Source: Geothermobacter hydrogeniphilus (GTDB lineage: Bacteria > Desulfobacterota > Desulfuromonadia > Desulfuromonadales > Geothermobacteraceae). From it: a stretch of 42,280 nucleotides of DNA. The notes beneath the pieces are model-generated. The model saw only the letters and a list, made by a program, of their open reading frames with translations. It did not search any database and was not told the DNA's origin. The stretch lies in assembly GCF_002898515.1 (NCBI RefSeq), contig NZ_PPFX01000033.1, positions 1 to 42,280 of the forward strand. Reading direction: 5' to 3'. How positions within the stretch are numbered: the first letter of the stretch is position 1; every line of letters starts with the position of its first letter. The position numbers and the translations under genes were made by a program. Shown one piece after another: positions 26,358 to 35,295 of this stretch.

Positions 26358-27077
26358 TCAATTGACCATCTGGCTGCCGCCGTAAAACTGCTGCAACGCG
26401 GGCGGCAGGGTGAAGTAGGCCAGACCGGCGCTGAAAACCTCCGGAGCAAGCCTTTCCCTGAGCCGGGCCAGGTAACGCCCGAGAATGAATTCGCGCAGCT
26501 GCTCGCACTCCTCCTGAACCTGACGGGCAAAAAGAACCCCGGTGTCATAACCATCCGTCACCGCTCCCGGTCGTTGAAAACTGTAAATCACGGAAGCCGC
26601 CAGGCTCATCGGCCGACCGGCCAGGGAGAATTCCAGTTCCAGTTCCTCCTCCCGGGCCAGCTCCATGGGCAACCGCAACCGGCCGCCACGGTCCGAAAGG
26701 CTGGTCAGGTTGGAGGCATAATCCCCGCCCCGGCAACAGACCCGGGCCGACAGATCAATATCGAGCCGCATATGGCGACGCGGCGGACGGTGGAACCGAT
26801 GTTCAAGGCGGGTATAGAGTTCCTCGATCGGCAGCGGCAGCGGCAGCTTGTCGCGGCTGCTGTAGCGGGAATGGCCGAGCCACAGCACCGGCTGGTCAGG
26901 CGGCGCCTCGCAACACCCTTCCTCGGCCAGCAGCAAAACTCCATCCACTATTTCCGGCTGCAACGAAAAGCGCCAGCCCTCAAGGAGTCCGGCCAGCACC
27001 TGCCGCAGGGCGGGATCGGTGGTGCAGATACAAACTTTTCGCTCCATGCCACGCGGGATCGTCCTCTCACTCAGCAT
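26358..27077 (-). CDS. PilZ-like protein with receiver-like N-terminal region
   Basis: This encodes a 239-residue protein. The N-terminal 100 residues (KVCICTTDPALRQVLAGLLEGW) resemble a receiver fold but lack an evident phospho-acceptor aspartate. The middle resembles a PilZ domain: RPPRRHMRLDIDLSARV matches the RxxxR arm, but the second motif reads SLSDRG where (D/N)xSxxG is expected, so cyclic-di-GMP binding is uncertain. The ATG at 27077 is chosen because GGGAGGAAC lies just upstream and it overlaps the phosphatase stop by 11 bases. A start at the next ATG (27047) is possible. It is the partner of the upstream phosphatase in one operon. Confidence 0.7.
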   Translation of the reverse strand: MLSERTIPRGMERKVCICTTDPALRQVLAGLLEGWRFSLQPEIVDGVLLLAEEGCCEAPPDQPVLWLGHSRYSSRDKLPLPLPIEELYTRLEHRFHRPPRRHMRLDIDLSARVCCRGGDYASNLTSLSDRGGRLRLPMELAREEELELEFSLAGRPMSLAASVIYSFQRPGAVTDGYDTGVLFARQVQEECEQLREFILGRYLARLRERLAPEVFSAGLAYFTLPPALQQFYGGSQMVN

Positions 27078-27876
27078 CGTTCCTCCCGAAGGCCCCATGC
27101 ATGTCAATGACAATTGCTGTGCAGTCATCGGCCAGCGGGTCACGGACCCCGAAACGCTGCAGCGAGGCGAAAACCTCGTCCAGGAAATCGAGGTGGTCTT
27201 CACGATGATCCCGCACCAGCCGTTCCAGCCGTCGCCGCCCGAACTGCTCCCCGTTGCGGCCTTCGGCCTCGGTAATGCCGTCGGTAAAGAGCAGCAGCCG
27301 GTCGCCGCTACGCAGGCGGAACAGTTCCAGGTCAAGTTCCGGCTGATCGAAATAACCGAGCGGCTGCCCACTCGGTTTCAGGCGGAAAAGCTCATCACCA
27401 CGCCGCACCACCGGTGCGACATGCCCGGCATTGACATACTCCATGCAGAGGCTGTCGGGGTTGATCACGCCGCAGAAGAGGGTACTGGAAAAGAAATAGT
27501 CATATTTTTCGGAACGTTTGGCAAACAACCGCAGAAAGGTGTTGATCTCACGCAGAACCCGCAACGGGTCGCAATCCTGAGCGGCGCTGCGATGAATAAA
27601 ACCATACAGCAGCCCCATGACCAGCGAGGCCTGCAGACCGTGGCCGGTGACATCGCCCAGAAAGATCAGCTGACAACCGTCACCGAGGGTGATGAAATCG
27701 AAATAATCCCCGCCGACCCCCTGGGCCATGCGGTTCTTGATCCCGATGCAGCTCCAGCTGCAGACCGGTGAACTTTTCGGGAACAGCAGCTGCTGGACAC
27801 CGCTGGCCAGGTCCAGATCGAGATTAAAAGAGCAGTTGCAACTCTCCGCTGTGCCGTTTTTTTTCCCCTTGACCAT
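27067..27876 (-). CDS. PP2C/SpoIIE-type serine phosphatase
   Basis: This 269-residue cytoplasmic protein consists almost only of a PPM/SpoIIE phosphatase domain. The metal-binding aspartates appear in GGDYFDF, LGDVTGHG, TDGITEA and ADDCTAIVI. It has no sensor domain or membrane segment. Such RsbU-type phosphatases usually act on an anti-sigma-factor antagonist, but none is nearby. The start at 27876 lies only six bases from a good -10 box, so the message may be leaderless. The 3' end overlaps the PilZ-like gene, so the pair is translationally coupled. Confidence 0.88.
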   Translation of the reverse strand: MVKGKKNGTAESCNCSFNLDLDLASGVQQLLFPKSSPVCSWSCIGIKNRMAQGVGGDYFDFITLGDGCQLIFLGDVTGHGLQASLVMGLLYGFIHRSAAQDCDPLRVLREINTFLRLFAKRSEKYDYFFSSTLFCGVINPDSLCMEYVNAGHVAPVVRRGDELFRLKPSGQPLGYFDQPELDLELFRLRSGDRLLLFTDGITEAEGRNGEQFGRRRLERLVRDHREDHLDFLDEVFASLQRFGVRDPLADDCTAIVIDMHGAFGRNDAE

Positions 27877-27882
27877 GCGCCT

Positions 27883-27910
27883 AGTATAACGGACTCCCCG
27901 CCATTGCCAA
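27883..27910 (-). promoter_or_regulatory. Candidate promoter giving a leaderless phosphatase message
   Basis: On the minus strand TTGGCA (27910-27905) and TATACT (27888-27883) are 16 bases apart. Only six bases separate the -10 from the ATG at 27876, so transcription would begin at or next to the start codon. Confidence 0.5.
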
Positions 27911-27923
27911 ATACGGATCGGAA

Positions 27924-28685
27924 TTAATCCTGCGGGAACCTGCGATCGAGCAGATGGCGCGGCTGGAGATTGCCGAGAGCGCCGATCAGGCTCTTCTTGA
28001 TCTGCGGAATTTCGCCCTTCAGCTCGCGAATCAATCCCTTCATCCGCTGCCGTTTCTGATCGACCTCGCCGCAGACCGGGCAGGCGCAGCAGATCACCGG
28101 CAGCTTCTGCTGCCGCATGAAGCGGATGATCTCTCCCTCCTCGACGTAAACCAGCGGCCGAATGACGGTATGGCGACCGTTGTCGGCCCGCAGCTTGGGG
28201 CTCATCGCCTTGAGACTGCCGACATAGAACTGGTTGAGCAGCAGGGTTTCGATGAAATCGTCGAGGTGATGACCGAGGGCGATCTTGTTGCAGCCCAGCT
28301 CATCGGCCAGCGAGTAGAGGATACCGCGCCGCAGCCGGGCGCAGAAGGAACAGTAGGAGGAACCGGGCCGCCGCCTGCTCTCGATAATCTCGTAGGCATT
28401 GGTCGACTCCATCCGGTACTCGAACCCATGTTCGACCAGGTGACGCTCGATGACCTCCTTGCGAAAACCGGGAAAGCCGGAATCAACGGTGCCGGCCACC
28501 AGTTCATACCTGACTGGCGAACGCCGCCGCAGGGAATCGAGAATATGCAGCAGGGTGTAGGAATCCTTGCCGCCGGAAACACCGATCAGGATGCGGTCAC
28601 CCTCCTCGATCAATCCGAAATCACCGACCGCCCGGCCGACCCGGCGGCGGATTTTTCTGAACAGGTTGTCTTCTTCAAGTGCCAC
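27924..28685 (-). CDS. ttcA: tRNA 2-thiocytidine(32) synthetase
   Basis: This 253-residue ATP-dependent PP-loop enzyme thiolates cytidine 32 of certain tRNAs using an iron-sulfur cluster. SGGKDS at residues 37-42 is the PP loop. Cys112/Cys115 (YCSFC) and the CPVCG motif at 202-206 are the TtcA-type cysteines, and GHHLDDFIETLLLN is characteristic. The GTG start at 28685 follows GGAGG. A possible promoter (TTGCCT, 17 bases, TTAAAA) lies in the gap after the efflux operon, so ttcA need not belong to it. Related TtcA/TtuA-type enzymes of other specificity cannot be fully excluded. Confidence 0.9.
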   Translation of the reverse strand: MALEEDNLFRKIRRRVGRAVGDFGLIEEGDRILIGVSGGKDSYTLLHILDSLRRRSPVRYELVAGTVDSGFPGFRKEVIERHLVEHGFEYRMESTNAYEIIESRRRPGSSYCSFCARLRRGILYSLADELGCNKIALGHHLDDFIETLLLNQFYVGSLKAMSPKLRADNGRHTVIRPLVYVEEGEIIRFMRQQKLPVICCACPVCGEVDQKRQRMKGLIRELKGEIPQIKKSLIGALGNLQPRHLLDRRFPQD

Positions 28686-28763
28686 GGGTGCCTCCGCTGG
28701 TGAGCTGAAGAGCCTTTTTAATCCATTTCGCCCTCCGGAGGCAAGTCCCGGGGCCCTCTTTCC

Positions 28764-31700
28764 TCAACATTCTCCCTCATCGCCGACCCGGTGGTCACCA
28801 TGGCTGCGGCTCAAACCGAACAGCCCGCGCACATCTTCAAGAATCATGTAGAAACTGGGGATCAGCAGCAGAGTGATAAAGGTGGCAAACATGATGCCGA
28901 AACCGAGGCTGATCGCCATCGGAATCAGGAACTGGGCCTGTACGCTGGTTTCGAGAATCATCGGCATCAGGCCGCAGAACGTGGTCAGCGAGGTCAGCAG
29001 AATCGGACGGAAACGCCGCTGCCCGGCCTGCAGCAGGGTCCGCTGCAGATCCTCGCCGCCACCACGACGAAGGATGTTGGCATAATCGATCAGCAGCAGC
29101 GAATCATTGACCACCACCCCGGACAGGGCGACGATGCCGAACATGGAGAGAATGGAGAGATTGAAGCCCATCAGCAGGTGCCCGAACAGGGCGCCGACGA
29201 TGCCGAACGGGATCGCCGCCATGATCAGCAGCGGCTGACTGTAGCTGCGCAGCGGAATCGCCAACAGGGCAAAGATGGCGAACATGGCGAGAGCGAAACC
29301 GCGCTTCATGCTGTCCAGAGATTCGGCCTGCTCCTTCTGCTCGCCCTCCATATCGAAACTGAGTCCCGGATAATCGTTGGCCAGCCGGGCCAGCAGCCCG
29401 CGTTTCAGATCCCGCAGGATTTCATCGGCATTGCCCCGTTTGCTGTCAACCCGGGCGGTGACGTTGATGACCCGCTTGCGGTCGGTGCGGTTGATCTGCG
29501 AATAGCCGCGGCCGGGGATGATCTCGGCGGCCCGCAACAGCGGGATTTCGCCCCCGGCGGGCGTACGAATCCGCAGCTGTTCAAGATTCCACAGATGTTT
29601 CCGTTCCGACTCGGGGTAGCGCACCAGCACCTTGACCTCGTTGCGGCCGCGCTGCAGACGCAGCGCCTCGACCCCGTAAAACGCGTTGCGCAACTGGCGA
29701 CCGAGGTCCTGCTCGGTCACCCCGAGAGTCCGCGCCTCGGCCGTCAGCCGCACTTTCAGTTCCCGCTTGCCGAGAGCGTAATTGTCGGCAATATCCCCCA
29801 CCCCCGGATAGTCGGCAAGGGCGGCCTTGATCTTTTCCGCCACCTGATCGAGGACGGCAAAATCCTCATGGGCGATCTGGATATCGATGTTCGCCCCGAG
29901 GCGCACCAGGTTAGAGGAAAAGCTCAGGGTTTCCGCCCCCGGCACCTCGCCGGTCAATTCCCGCCAGCGGTCACCGATAGCAGCCGCCGCCACGCCGCGC
30001 TTCTCGCTCTGGGTCAGCAGCATGGCGATATTGGCGATATTGCTGGCGGTGGTGGTGTCATCGCCGCCCGGCCCCTGGGTCCCGGAAATCCTGCCGCCGA
30101 CCACCGCGTAAATGTGACGCAGCACGCTGCGGCCGTCCGTGCGCTCGGCGTTGAATTCGGCCACGGTCTGCTGCCCGGCGGCCATGATGCGTTGCACCAC
30201 GCGGTCAGTTGCGTCAATCGGCGTTCCCGGCGGCAGCTCCAGATCGACCGTCACCAGGTCGCCGTCGACTTCGGGCATGAAATGGAATTTCAACAGCCCG
30301 CCGCGCACCGTACCGACCGCCAGCAGCAGCAGCGCCAGGCCGAAGGCCAGTGTGGCATAACGATAGCGCAGGCAGAAATCGAGGGTCCGTCGGTAGGGAC
30401 CGGCAATGAAACGATCGAGTTGTCCACCGAACCAGCGCCGCACCCGGTCAATGCGGCCGAGCAGCCCCTTGTCGAGCGGCCGCCGTTTCCCCAGCGAAAG
30501 ATGGGCCGGCAGCACGAACAGGCTTTCCACCAGCGAGACCAGCAGAATAATGATGACGATCTTCGGAATGACGCCGATGAATTTGCCGATCATACCGCCG
30601 GTGAAAAGCAGGGGGGCAAAAGCGGCCACCGTGGTCAGAACCGAAAAAATCACCGCCCGGCCGACCTGAATCGTCCCCTCCTCCGCCGCCAGCGGGTAGG
30701 GTTTGCCCAGTTGCCGTTGATCATAGACATTTTCGCCGACGACGATGGCGTCATCGACCACGATCCCCAGAGCCATGATGAACGCGAACATGGTGATCAT
30801 GTTGATCGAAACATCGACCGCCGGCATGAAAAAGAGCGCGCCGCAGAAGGAGATCGGAATCCCCAGCATCACCCACAGGGCGAGACGCAGCTCAAGGAAC
30901 AGACCGAGGATGATGAACACCAGCACCAGGCCTATCTTCGCGTTGCGCTGCAGCAGGTCGCGACGGCTCTGGAACATTTCCGAGGTATCGTTCCAGCCGG
31001 CGATGTGGACCGAGTCGGGCAGTTCCAGGCGCCGCTGCTTGATATAGTCGAGGACGATCTTTGAGATCTCGGTCGGCTTCTGCTTGCCGACCCGACTGAC
31101 CTTGACCATCGCCGCCCGCTTGCCGTCGAAGCGGGCCGAGAGATCGGTTTCGGCAAAACCATCCCTCACCATGGCGATATCACCGAGCCGCACCTCGGTT
31201 CCATCCGGCTGGTTGATAATAACGATGTCGCGATAACCCGGCCCGTAGTAGCGCCTCTCCTTGGTGCGGATCAGGATATCCCCGCCGGCGGTCTTCACCG
31301 TTCCCCCCGGCAGGTCAAGTGAGGCGGAACGAATGCGGGCGGCGATCTGATCAAGCGTCAGGCCGTAGCGGCGCAGGTTCCGTTCCGGAACCTCCACCGA
31401 AATCTGGTAGGGCCGCACCCCACTGAGATCAACCTGGGTGATTTGCGGGTATTCCAGCAGGTCATCCCGCACCCGTTCGGCCTGCTCCCGCAGGCTGCGC
31501 TCGGAGAGATCACCGTAGACCACCACCGAAATCACCTCGTGGCGATTGAGCAGCTTGCTGATCACCGGCTCTTCGGCATCCGCCGGGAAGGTGGTGATCC
31601 GGTCGACCTCGCTCTTGATGTCGGCCAGCACCTGATTGGCGTCGGCATCCGGATAGATCTCGGCGGTCACCGTGCCGAACCCTTCGGCGGCCTGGGCCTT

Positions 31701-31943
31701 GACCTGTTTAATGCCGTCAACCCCGGTCAGGTTCTCCTCGATCTTGAGAATCACCCCTTCCTCGACCTCTTCCGGACCGGCACCGGGATAGGCAACCGAA
31801 ACCTGGATCATATCAAGGGAGACTTCGGGAAAGACTTCCTGTTTGACGGTGAAGCCGAGAATGATGCCGCCGACGATGAAGACCATCATCAGCAGATTGG
31901 CAGCCACGTGGTTACGGGCCATCCAGCGGATCGCAGCATTCAT
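28764..31943 (-). CDS. RND-family efflux pump inner-membrane protein
   Basis: This 1059-residue transporter has the full RND plan: an N-terminal helix after MNAAIRWMARNHVAANLL, two large periplasmic loops and twelve membrane helices. The proton-relay aspartates appear in GIVVDDAIVVGENV in helix 4. It belongs to the broad AcrB/HAE1-like group, not the heavy-metal CusA group, as far as sequence can be judged by eye. The ATG at 31943 is used because it begins the family N-terminus one base after the previous stop. It works with the preceding membrane-fusion protein and outer-membrane factor to expel hydrophobic compounds or drugs; the substrate is unknown. Confidence 0.95.
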   Translation of the reverse strand: MNAAIRWMARNHVAANLLMMVFIVGGIILGFTVKQEVFPEVSLDMIQVSVAYPGAGPEEVEEGVILKIEENLTGVDGIKQVKAQAAEGFGTVTAEIYPDADANQVLADIKSEVDRITTFPADAEEPVISKLLNRHEVISVVVYGDLSERSLREQAERVRDDLLEYPQITQVDLSGVRPYQISVEVPERNLRRYGLTLDQIAARIRSASLDLPGGTVKTAGGDILIRTKERRYYGPGYRDIVIINQPDGTEVRLGDIAMVRDGFAETDLSARFDGKRAAMVKVSRVGKQKPTEISKIVLDYIKQRRLELPDSVHIAGWNDTSEMFQSRRDLLQRNAKIGLVLVFIILGLFLELRLALWVMLGIPISFCGALFFMPAVDVSINMITMFAFIMALGIVVDDAIVVGENVYDQRQLGKPYPLAAEEGTIQVGRAVIFSVLTTVAAFAPLLFTGGMIGKFIGVIPKIVIIILLVSLVESLFVLPAHLSLGKRRPLDKGLLGRIDRVRRWFGGQLDRFIAGPYRRTLDFCLRYRYATLAFGLALLLLAVGTVRGGLLKFHFMPEVDGDLVTVDLELPPGTPIDATDRVVQRIMAAGQQTVAEFNAERTDGRSVLRHIYAVVGGRISGTQGPGGDDTTTASNIANIAMLLTQSEKRGVAAAAIGDRWRELTGEVPGAETLSFSSNLVRLGANIDIQIAHEDFAVLDQVAEKIKAALADYPGVGDIADNYALGKRELKVRLTAEARTLGVTEQDLGRQLRNAFYGVEALRLQRGRNEVKVLVRYPESERKHLWNLEQLRIRTPAGGEIPLLRAAEIIPGRGYSQINRTDRKRVINVTARVDSKRGNADEILRDLKRGLLARLANDYPGLSFDMEGEQKEQAESLDSMKRGFALAMFAIFALLAIPLRSYSQPLLIMAAIPFGIVGALFGHLLMGFNLSILSMFGIVALSGVVVNDSLLLIDYANILRRGGGEDLQRTLLQAGQRRFRPILLTSLTTFCGLMPMILETSVQAQFLIPMAISLGFGIMFATFITLLLIPSFYMILEDVRGLFGLSRSHGDHRVGDEGEC

Positions 31944-31944
31944 G

Positions 31945-33105
31945 TCAGTTCTCCGCCGTGCGCAGCAACAGTCCGTCGGCGGCACCCGAAATCGGTGTCA
32001 GGACCACCTGCTCACCGCCCTGCAACCCCGAGCTGACCAGCACCGTATTTTTTTCCCGTCGCACCACTTTGACCGGCACGATACGCAGCTTGCGGTCTTC
32101 CATGATCCAGACCCGATCTCCTTCACGCATCGCCCGCCGTGGAACTTCGACCACACCGGGCAGAGTATCCCCCTGCAGCTGGACAGTGACGAAACTGCCG
32201 AGCGCCAGTTCGGGCCGATTCTCGGCTCGCGGGTTGCGGCCATAAGGGTCGGCGACACTGACCGCCAGGCGCGCCATGCGACCACGCGGATCAACCTCCC
32301 CGAGGGAACGGACGATATGCCCCGACCACTGCCAGCGCTGTCCGTCACTGCGCAGGGACACGATCGCCGGCGAACCCTGCTCGCCGGGAGATCGCGGCAC
32401 CTGCAGCCAGTGCAGGTCACCAAGCGGCAGCGGCACGATGATCTCCGCCTCATCGGTGCCAACCAGAGTCGCAACCTTGGTGCCGGAACGGATGTATTGA
32501 CCCAGGTCGACATTCTCACTGCGAACAAGACAATTGTACGGAGCCGTCACCCGAGTGCGCTGCAGATCGAGCTCCGCCTGACGCAGGGCGGCGCGGGCGG
32601 AAAGCAAGGCGGCCTCAGCACTTTTCAACTGCGGAGCATAAACCACCAGCGGATTCGGTTCCTCGTCGGGATGCAGCCGCTGCCATTCCTCGCGACCGAT
32701 ATCGGCCCGGGCTTTGACCGTCTGCAGATCCAGTTCGCTGCGGCTCAGGTTGGCCCGGGCCCGCTCGACCGCCAGTTCGAAGTCGATCGTCTCGATGGCG
32801 AACAGCTCTTCACCCTGCCTGAAAAAGCCCCCCGCCACCAGGTTCGGAGCGACACTGACCACCTTACCACTGACCTGGGGGACGATATCGGTCTGTCGCC
32901 GGGCCTGCACCGTACCGGTCGCCTCGATCCGCAAGCGGTAATCGCCGCGCGTGACGCGGGCCGTTTCAACCAGTACGCCGCGAAACGGGGTGACCTTTTT
33001 CACCGGAACCCTGCGCTTTTTGACCATCACCGTCATCCCGCCGATGCCGATCGCCAGGATCAGCAGCGGCAGACCAATTTTCATCATCAGGCCCTTGTTA
33101 CTCAT
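31945..33105 (-). CDS. RND efflux periplasmic membrane-fusion protein
   Basis: This 386-residue adaptor bridges the RND pump and the outer-membrane channel. One N-terminal membrane anchor (IGLPLLILAIGIGGMTVM) is followed by the lipoyl/barrel-sandwich halves (RIEATGTVQARRQTDIVPQV and TRVTAPYNCLV), an alpha-helical hairpin between them and the beta-barrel region. It is not a lipoprotein. The start overlaps the outer-membrane-factor gene by eight bases and the end is one base before the pump gene, so all three are coupled. Confidence 0.94.
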   Translation of the reverse strand: MSNKGLMMKIGLPLLILAIGIGGMTVMVKKRRVPVKKVTPFRGVLVETARVTRGDYRLRIEATGTVQARRQTDIVPQVSGKVVSVAPNLVAGGFFRQGEELFAIETIDFELAVERARANLSRSELDLQTVKARADIGREEWQRLHPDEEPNPLVVYAPQLKSAEAALLSARAALRQAELDLQRTRVTAPYNCLVRSENVDLGQYIRSGTKVATLVGTDEAEIIVPLPLGDLHWLQVPRSPGEQGSPAIVSLRSDGQRWQWSGHIVRSLGEVDPRGRMARLAVSVADPYGRNPRAENRPELALGSFVTVQLQGDTLPGVVEVPRRAMREGDRVWIMEDRKLRIVPVKVVRREKNTVLVSSGLQGGEQVVLTPISGAADGLLLRTAEN

Positions 33106-34522
33106 GGCTCACAGACTCCTTGTGACCGGCAAACCTCTGACTGATTTCTTTCTCCATCCACGTCCCTCCAAGAGCCCTCGCAAGGCTGATGCGGTCACTG
33201 ATCAACTGCCGCCGGGCGGCAAGCAATTCACTGCGGGCCTGGAAATCATTCCGCTGGGCCGTCAGTACCGGCAGGTAATCGGTCAATCCGTACAGGTAGT
33301 TCTGCAGGGCGAGTCGCAAGCTTGCCGAGGTGGCATCGACAGTGCGCTGCAGGGTTTCAAGCCGTTGTTCGTCGGTTTGATTGGCAACCAGAGAATCCTC
33401 AACCTCGCGGTAGGCATCCAGCACCGCCTGCCGATAGCTCGCCAGCCGTTCCCGCACCACCGCGCGATTACGCTCGACCTCGGCCCGACGGCGGCCGCCG
33501 TCAAGGAGCGTCACGGCCGGCTGAACAATCAACTGCCAGAAATTCCCGGTAATCGCGCCGATACCGAAATCTGTCTGCAGATAACCGTAATTCGCCGCCA
33601 GGTTTAAAGTCGGCAGACGATCGGCGATGGCGGCGGCAACCTCATCATCAGCCGAACGTAATTGATGGAAACGCGCCGCGACATCGGGACGACGTTGAAG
33701 AAGACTGGCCGGCAGACCGGTCGGGAATTGATCCGCAAAGGAGGGAAGTTGATCCAGGGTACCGGCCGCACCACCCGCGGGATAAGACCCCAGCAAGGTC
33801 GCGATGCCGTGCTCGGCCGTCGCCAGCGCCTTGGCAAACCGGGGACGGCTGGACTCGGCTGCCGCCAGCGTCTGTCGTGCCTGGTAGACATCAACCGCCG
33901 GCACCAGACCGAGTTGATAACGGTCTTCGACGCGTTGCAGCGTTTCCCGGTAGGAAACAATGGTCTGATCTGTCAGGGCCAGTTGGGCCCGCTGTTCAAC
34001 GGCCAGAAAATACAGATCGGCCAGTTGCGCGCTGAGACTTATATAAAGACTTCGCAACTGATTTTCGCCGGACCGCAGCAACTCGGCCGCGGCCTGCTTG
34101 CGGCTCCTCAACTTACCCCACAAATCAAGCTCGTAGCCGCTCTGGGCCGAAAACCGGTAATTGTAGACGCGCGCGGCCTGAATAAAACCGGGAACCAGCT
34201 CATGGCTTCCCTGGCCGCCCAGCCCCAGGCTCGGCCAGAGCGTGCTGCCGGCAACCGTCAAGGCCGCCCGGGCCTGCTCGACGCGGGCAAATCCCTCCTC
34301 CAGCTGGAGATTCTGCTCAAACAGCCGGGTCATGAGCCGGTTCAGATCTTCATCACCGAACGCCAGCCACCAGCAATCCGGCGGACTTCCGGCCTCAGTC
34401 CCCGGCGTTGCCGCCAGGTACGTCCGGGGAAGATCGGGGGGAGGTGAAACGGCGGTCGGCTGATACAGGCTGCAGCCGGACAACAGCAGAACACCTGCAA
34501 ACAGCGGCAGGAAAATTCTCAT
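33098..34522 (-). CDS. Outer-membrane efflux lipoprotein (NodT/OprM type)
   Basis: This 474-residue lipoprotein has the signal MRIFLPLFAGVLLLSGC with Cys17 as lipidation site. Two repeats of the TolC-like outer-membrane efflux domain follow, including WWLAFGDEDLNRL, FEQNLQLEEGFARVEQARA and YELDLWGKLRSRKQAAAE, which is the NodT family signature. It forms the exit duct of the tripartite pump. It overlaps tetR by four bases (ATGA) and the fusion-protein gene by eight. Confidence 0.95.
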   Translation of the reverse strand: MRIFLPLFAGVLLLSGCSLYQPTAVSPPPDLPRTYLAATPGTEAGSPPDCWWLAFGDEDLNRLMTRLFEQNLQLEEGFARVEQARAALTVAGSTLWPSLGLGGQGSHELVPGFIQAARVYNYRFSAQSGYELDLWGKLRSRKQAAAELLRSGENQLRSLYISLSAQLADLYFLAVEQRAQLALTDQTIVSYRETLQRVEDRYQLGLVPAVDVYQARQTLAAAESSRPRFAKALATAEHGIATLLGSYPAGGAAGTLDQLPSFADQFPTGLPASLLQRRPDVAARFHQLRSADDEVAAAIADRLPTLNLAANYGYLQTDFGIGAITGNFWQLIVQPAVTLLDGGRRRAEVERNRAVVRERLASYRQAVLDAYREVEDSLVANQTDEQRLETLQRTVDATSASLRLALQNYLYGLTDYLPVLTAQRNDFQARSELLAARRQLISDRISLARALGGTWMEKEISQRFAGHKESVSHE

Positions 34523-35154
34523 TCCGGCGCCTCCATCCCGGCCAGGGTATAGTCGAGCAGGAGATCTGCCAGCCGGACCATCTTCATTCCCGGGAGGATG
34601 CCGGGAGGGAGGTCCTGGCAGCGATCATGACAGCGCATCACGTGACTCAGCGAACCGACGGCGAAATGCATCCGCCAGGAAAGGGTGGAAAAGGACAGGT
34701 GCGGCAGGGCCTGATGCATGGTTTCGAAGAGGCGCAGGATGAACGGTTCCATGCGGCGCAGGAAAATATCGCGACCGACCCCTCGCGGATCGGCAAGGAT
34801 GCGGCCGACCAGGGTGATGAAATGTTCGGGCCCCTCCCCCTGCTCGCGCAGTTCGATGGTCGGCTCAACCAGGGCGCGCAGCACCTGGCGCGGATCAGGA
34901 CGCCGACCCTCCGCCTCCGCCGCGGCCAATTCCGCATCGAGCATCTCTGCCCGACGACGGTTGAGCGGCGTCAGGCGGCGCTCGATGACCGCTTCCAGCA
35001 GTTCCTCCTTGGAACCGAAATGGTAGTTGACCGCCACCAGGTTGACCCCGGCGTTACTGGTGATGGCACGCAGCGAGGTCGCGTGGAAACCATCCGCGGC
35101 AAAAAGTTTTTCCGCCACATCGAGAATTTTCACCTTGGTATCGGGTTGACTCAT
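34519..35154 (-). CDS. TetR-family repressor of the efflux operon
   Basis: This 211-residue protein has an N-terminal TetR helix-turn-helix (KILDVAEKLFAADGFHATS, then LVAVNYHFGSKEELL) and a helical ligand-binding C-terminus resembling the CerR/DUF1956 group (CecR-like). The ATG at 35154 is preferred over the GTG at 35160 because GAGGAG is correctly spaced for the ATG. It is first in the efflux operon and probably represses itself and the pump through the palindrome at 35245-35260. It may also control the divergent MFS gene. The inducer is unknown. Confidence 0.93.
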   Translation of the reverse strand: MSQPDTKVKILDVAEKLFAADGFHATSLRAITSNAGVNLVAVNYHFGSKEELLEAVIERRLTPLNRRRAEMLDAELAAAEAEGRRPDPRQVLRALVEPTIELREQGEGPEHFITLVGRILADPRGVGRDIFLRRMEPFILRLFETMHQALPHLSFSTLSWRMHFAVGSLSHVMRCHDRCQDLPPGILPGMKMVRLADLLLDYTLAGMEAPE

Positions 35155-35236
35155 GGACACTCCTCGGGAACAATACCTGGCAGCCCGGCGGATCTAACCC
35201 GCCAGTCGCGGGAATGCGTCACAGGCGCAATTTGCA

Positions 35237-35265
35237 GGTATAATTCAAACGAACGTTTGAGTCAA
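35237..35265. promoter_or_regulatory. Divergent promoter region with TetR-type operator
   Basis: Minus strand: TTGACT (35265-35260), 17-base spacer, TATACC (35242-35237) drives tetR and the efflux genes. The spacer holds TCAAACG-AA-CGTTTGA (35245-35260), a near-perfect palindrome of TetR-operator form overlapping the -35 by one base. Plus strand: TATAAT at 35239-35244 is a -10 box for the MFS gene with a poor -35. One bound repressor should block both directions. Confidence 0.7.
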
Positions 35266-35295
35266 CACCAAAAGCAGGGGACACTCCCGATCCTG

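Noticed and set aside
28791-31064. 757-codon plus-strand frame opposite the RND pump gene
   Set aside because: It is a shadow rich in glutamine, histidine and arginine, typical of the complement of membrane-protein genes.
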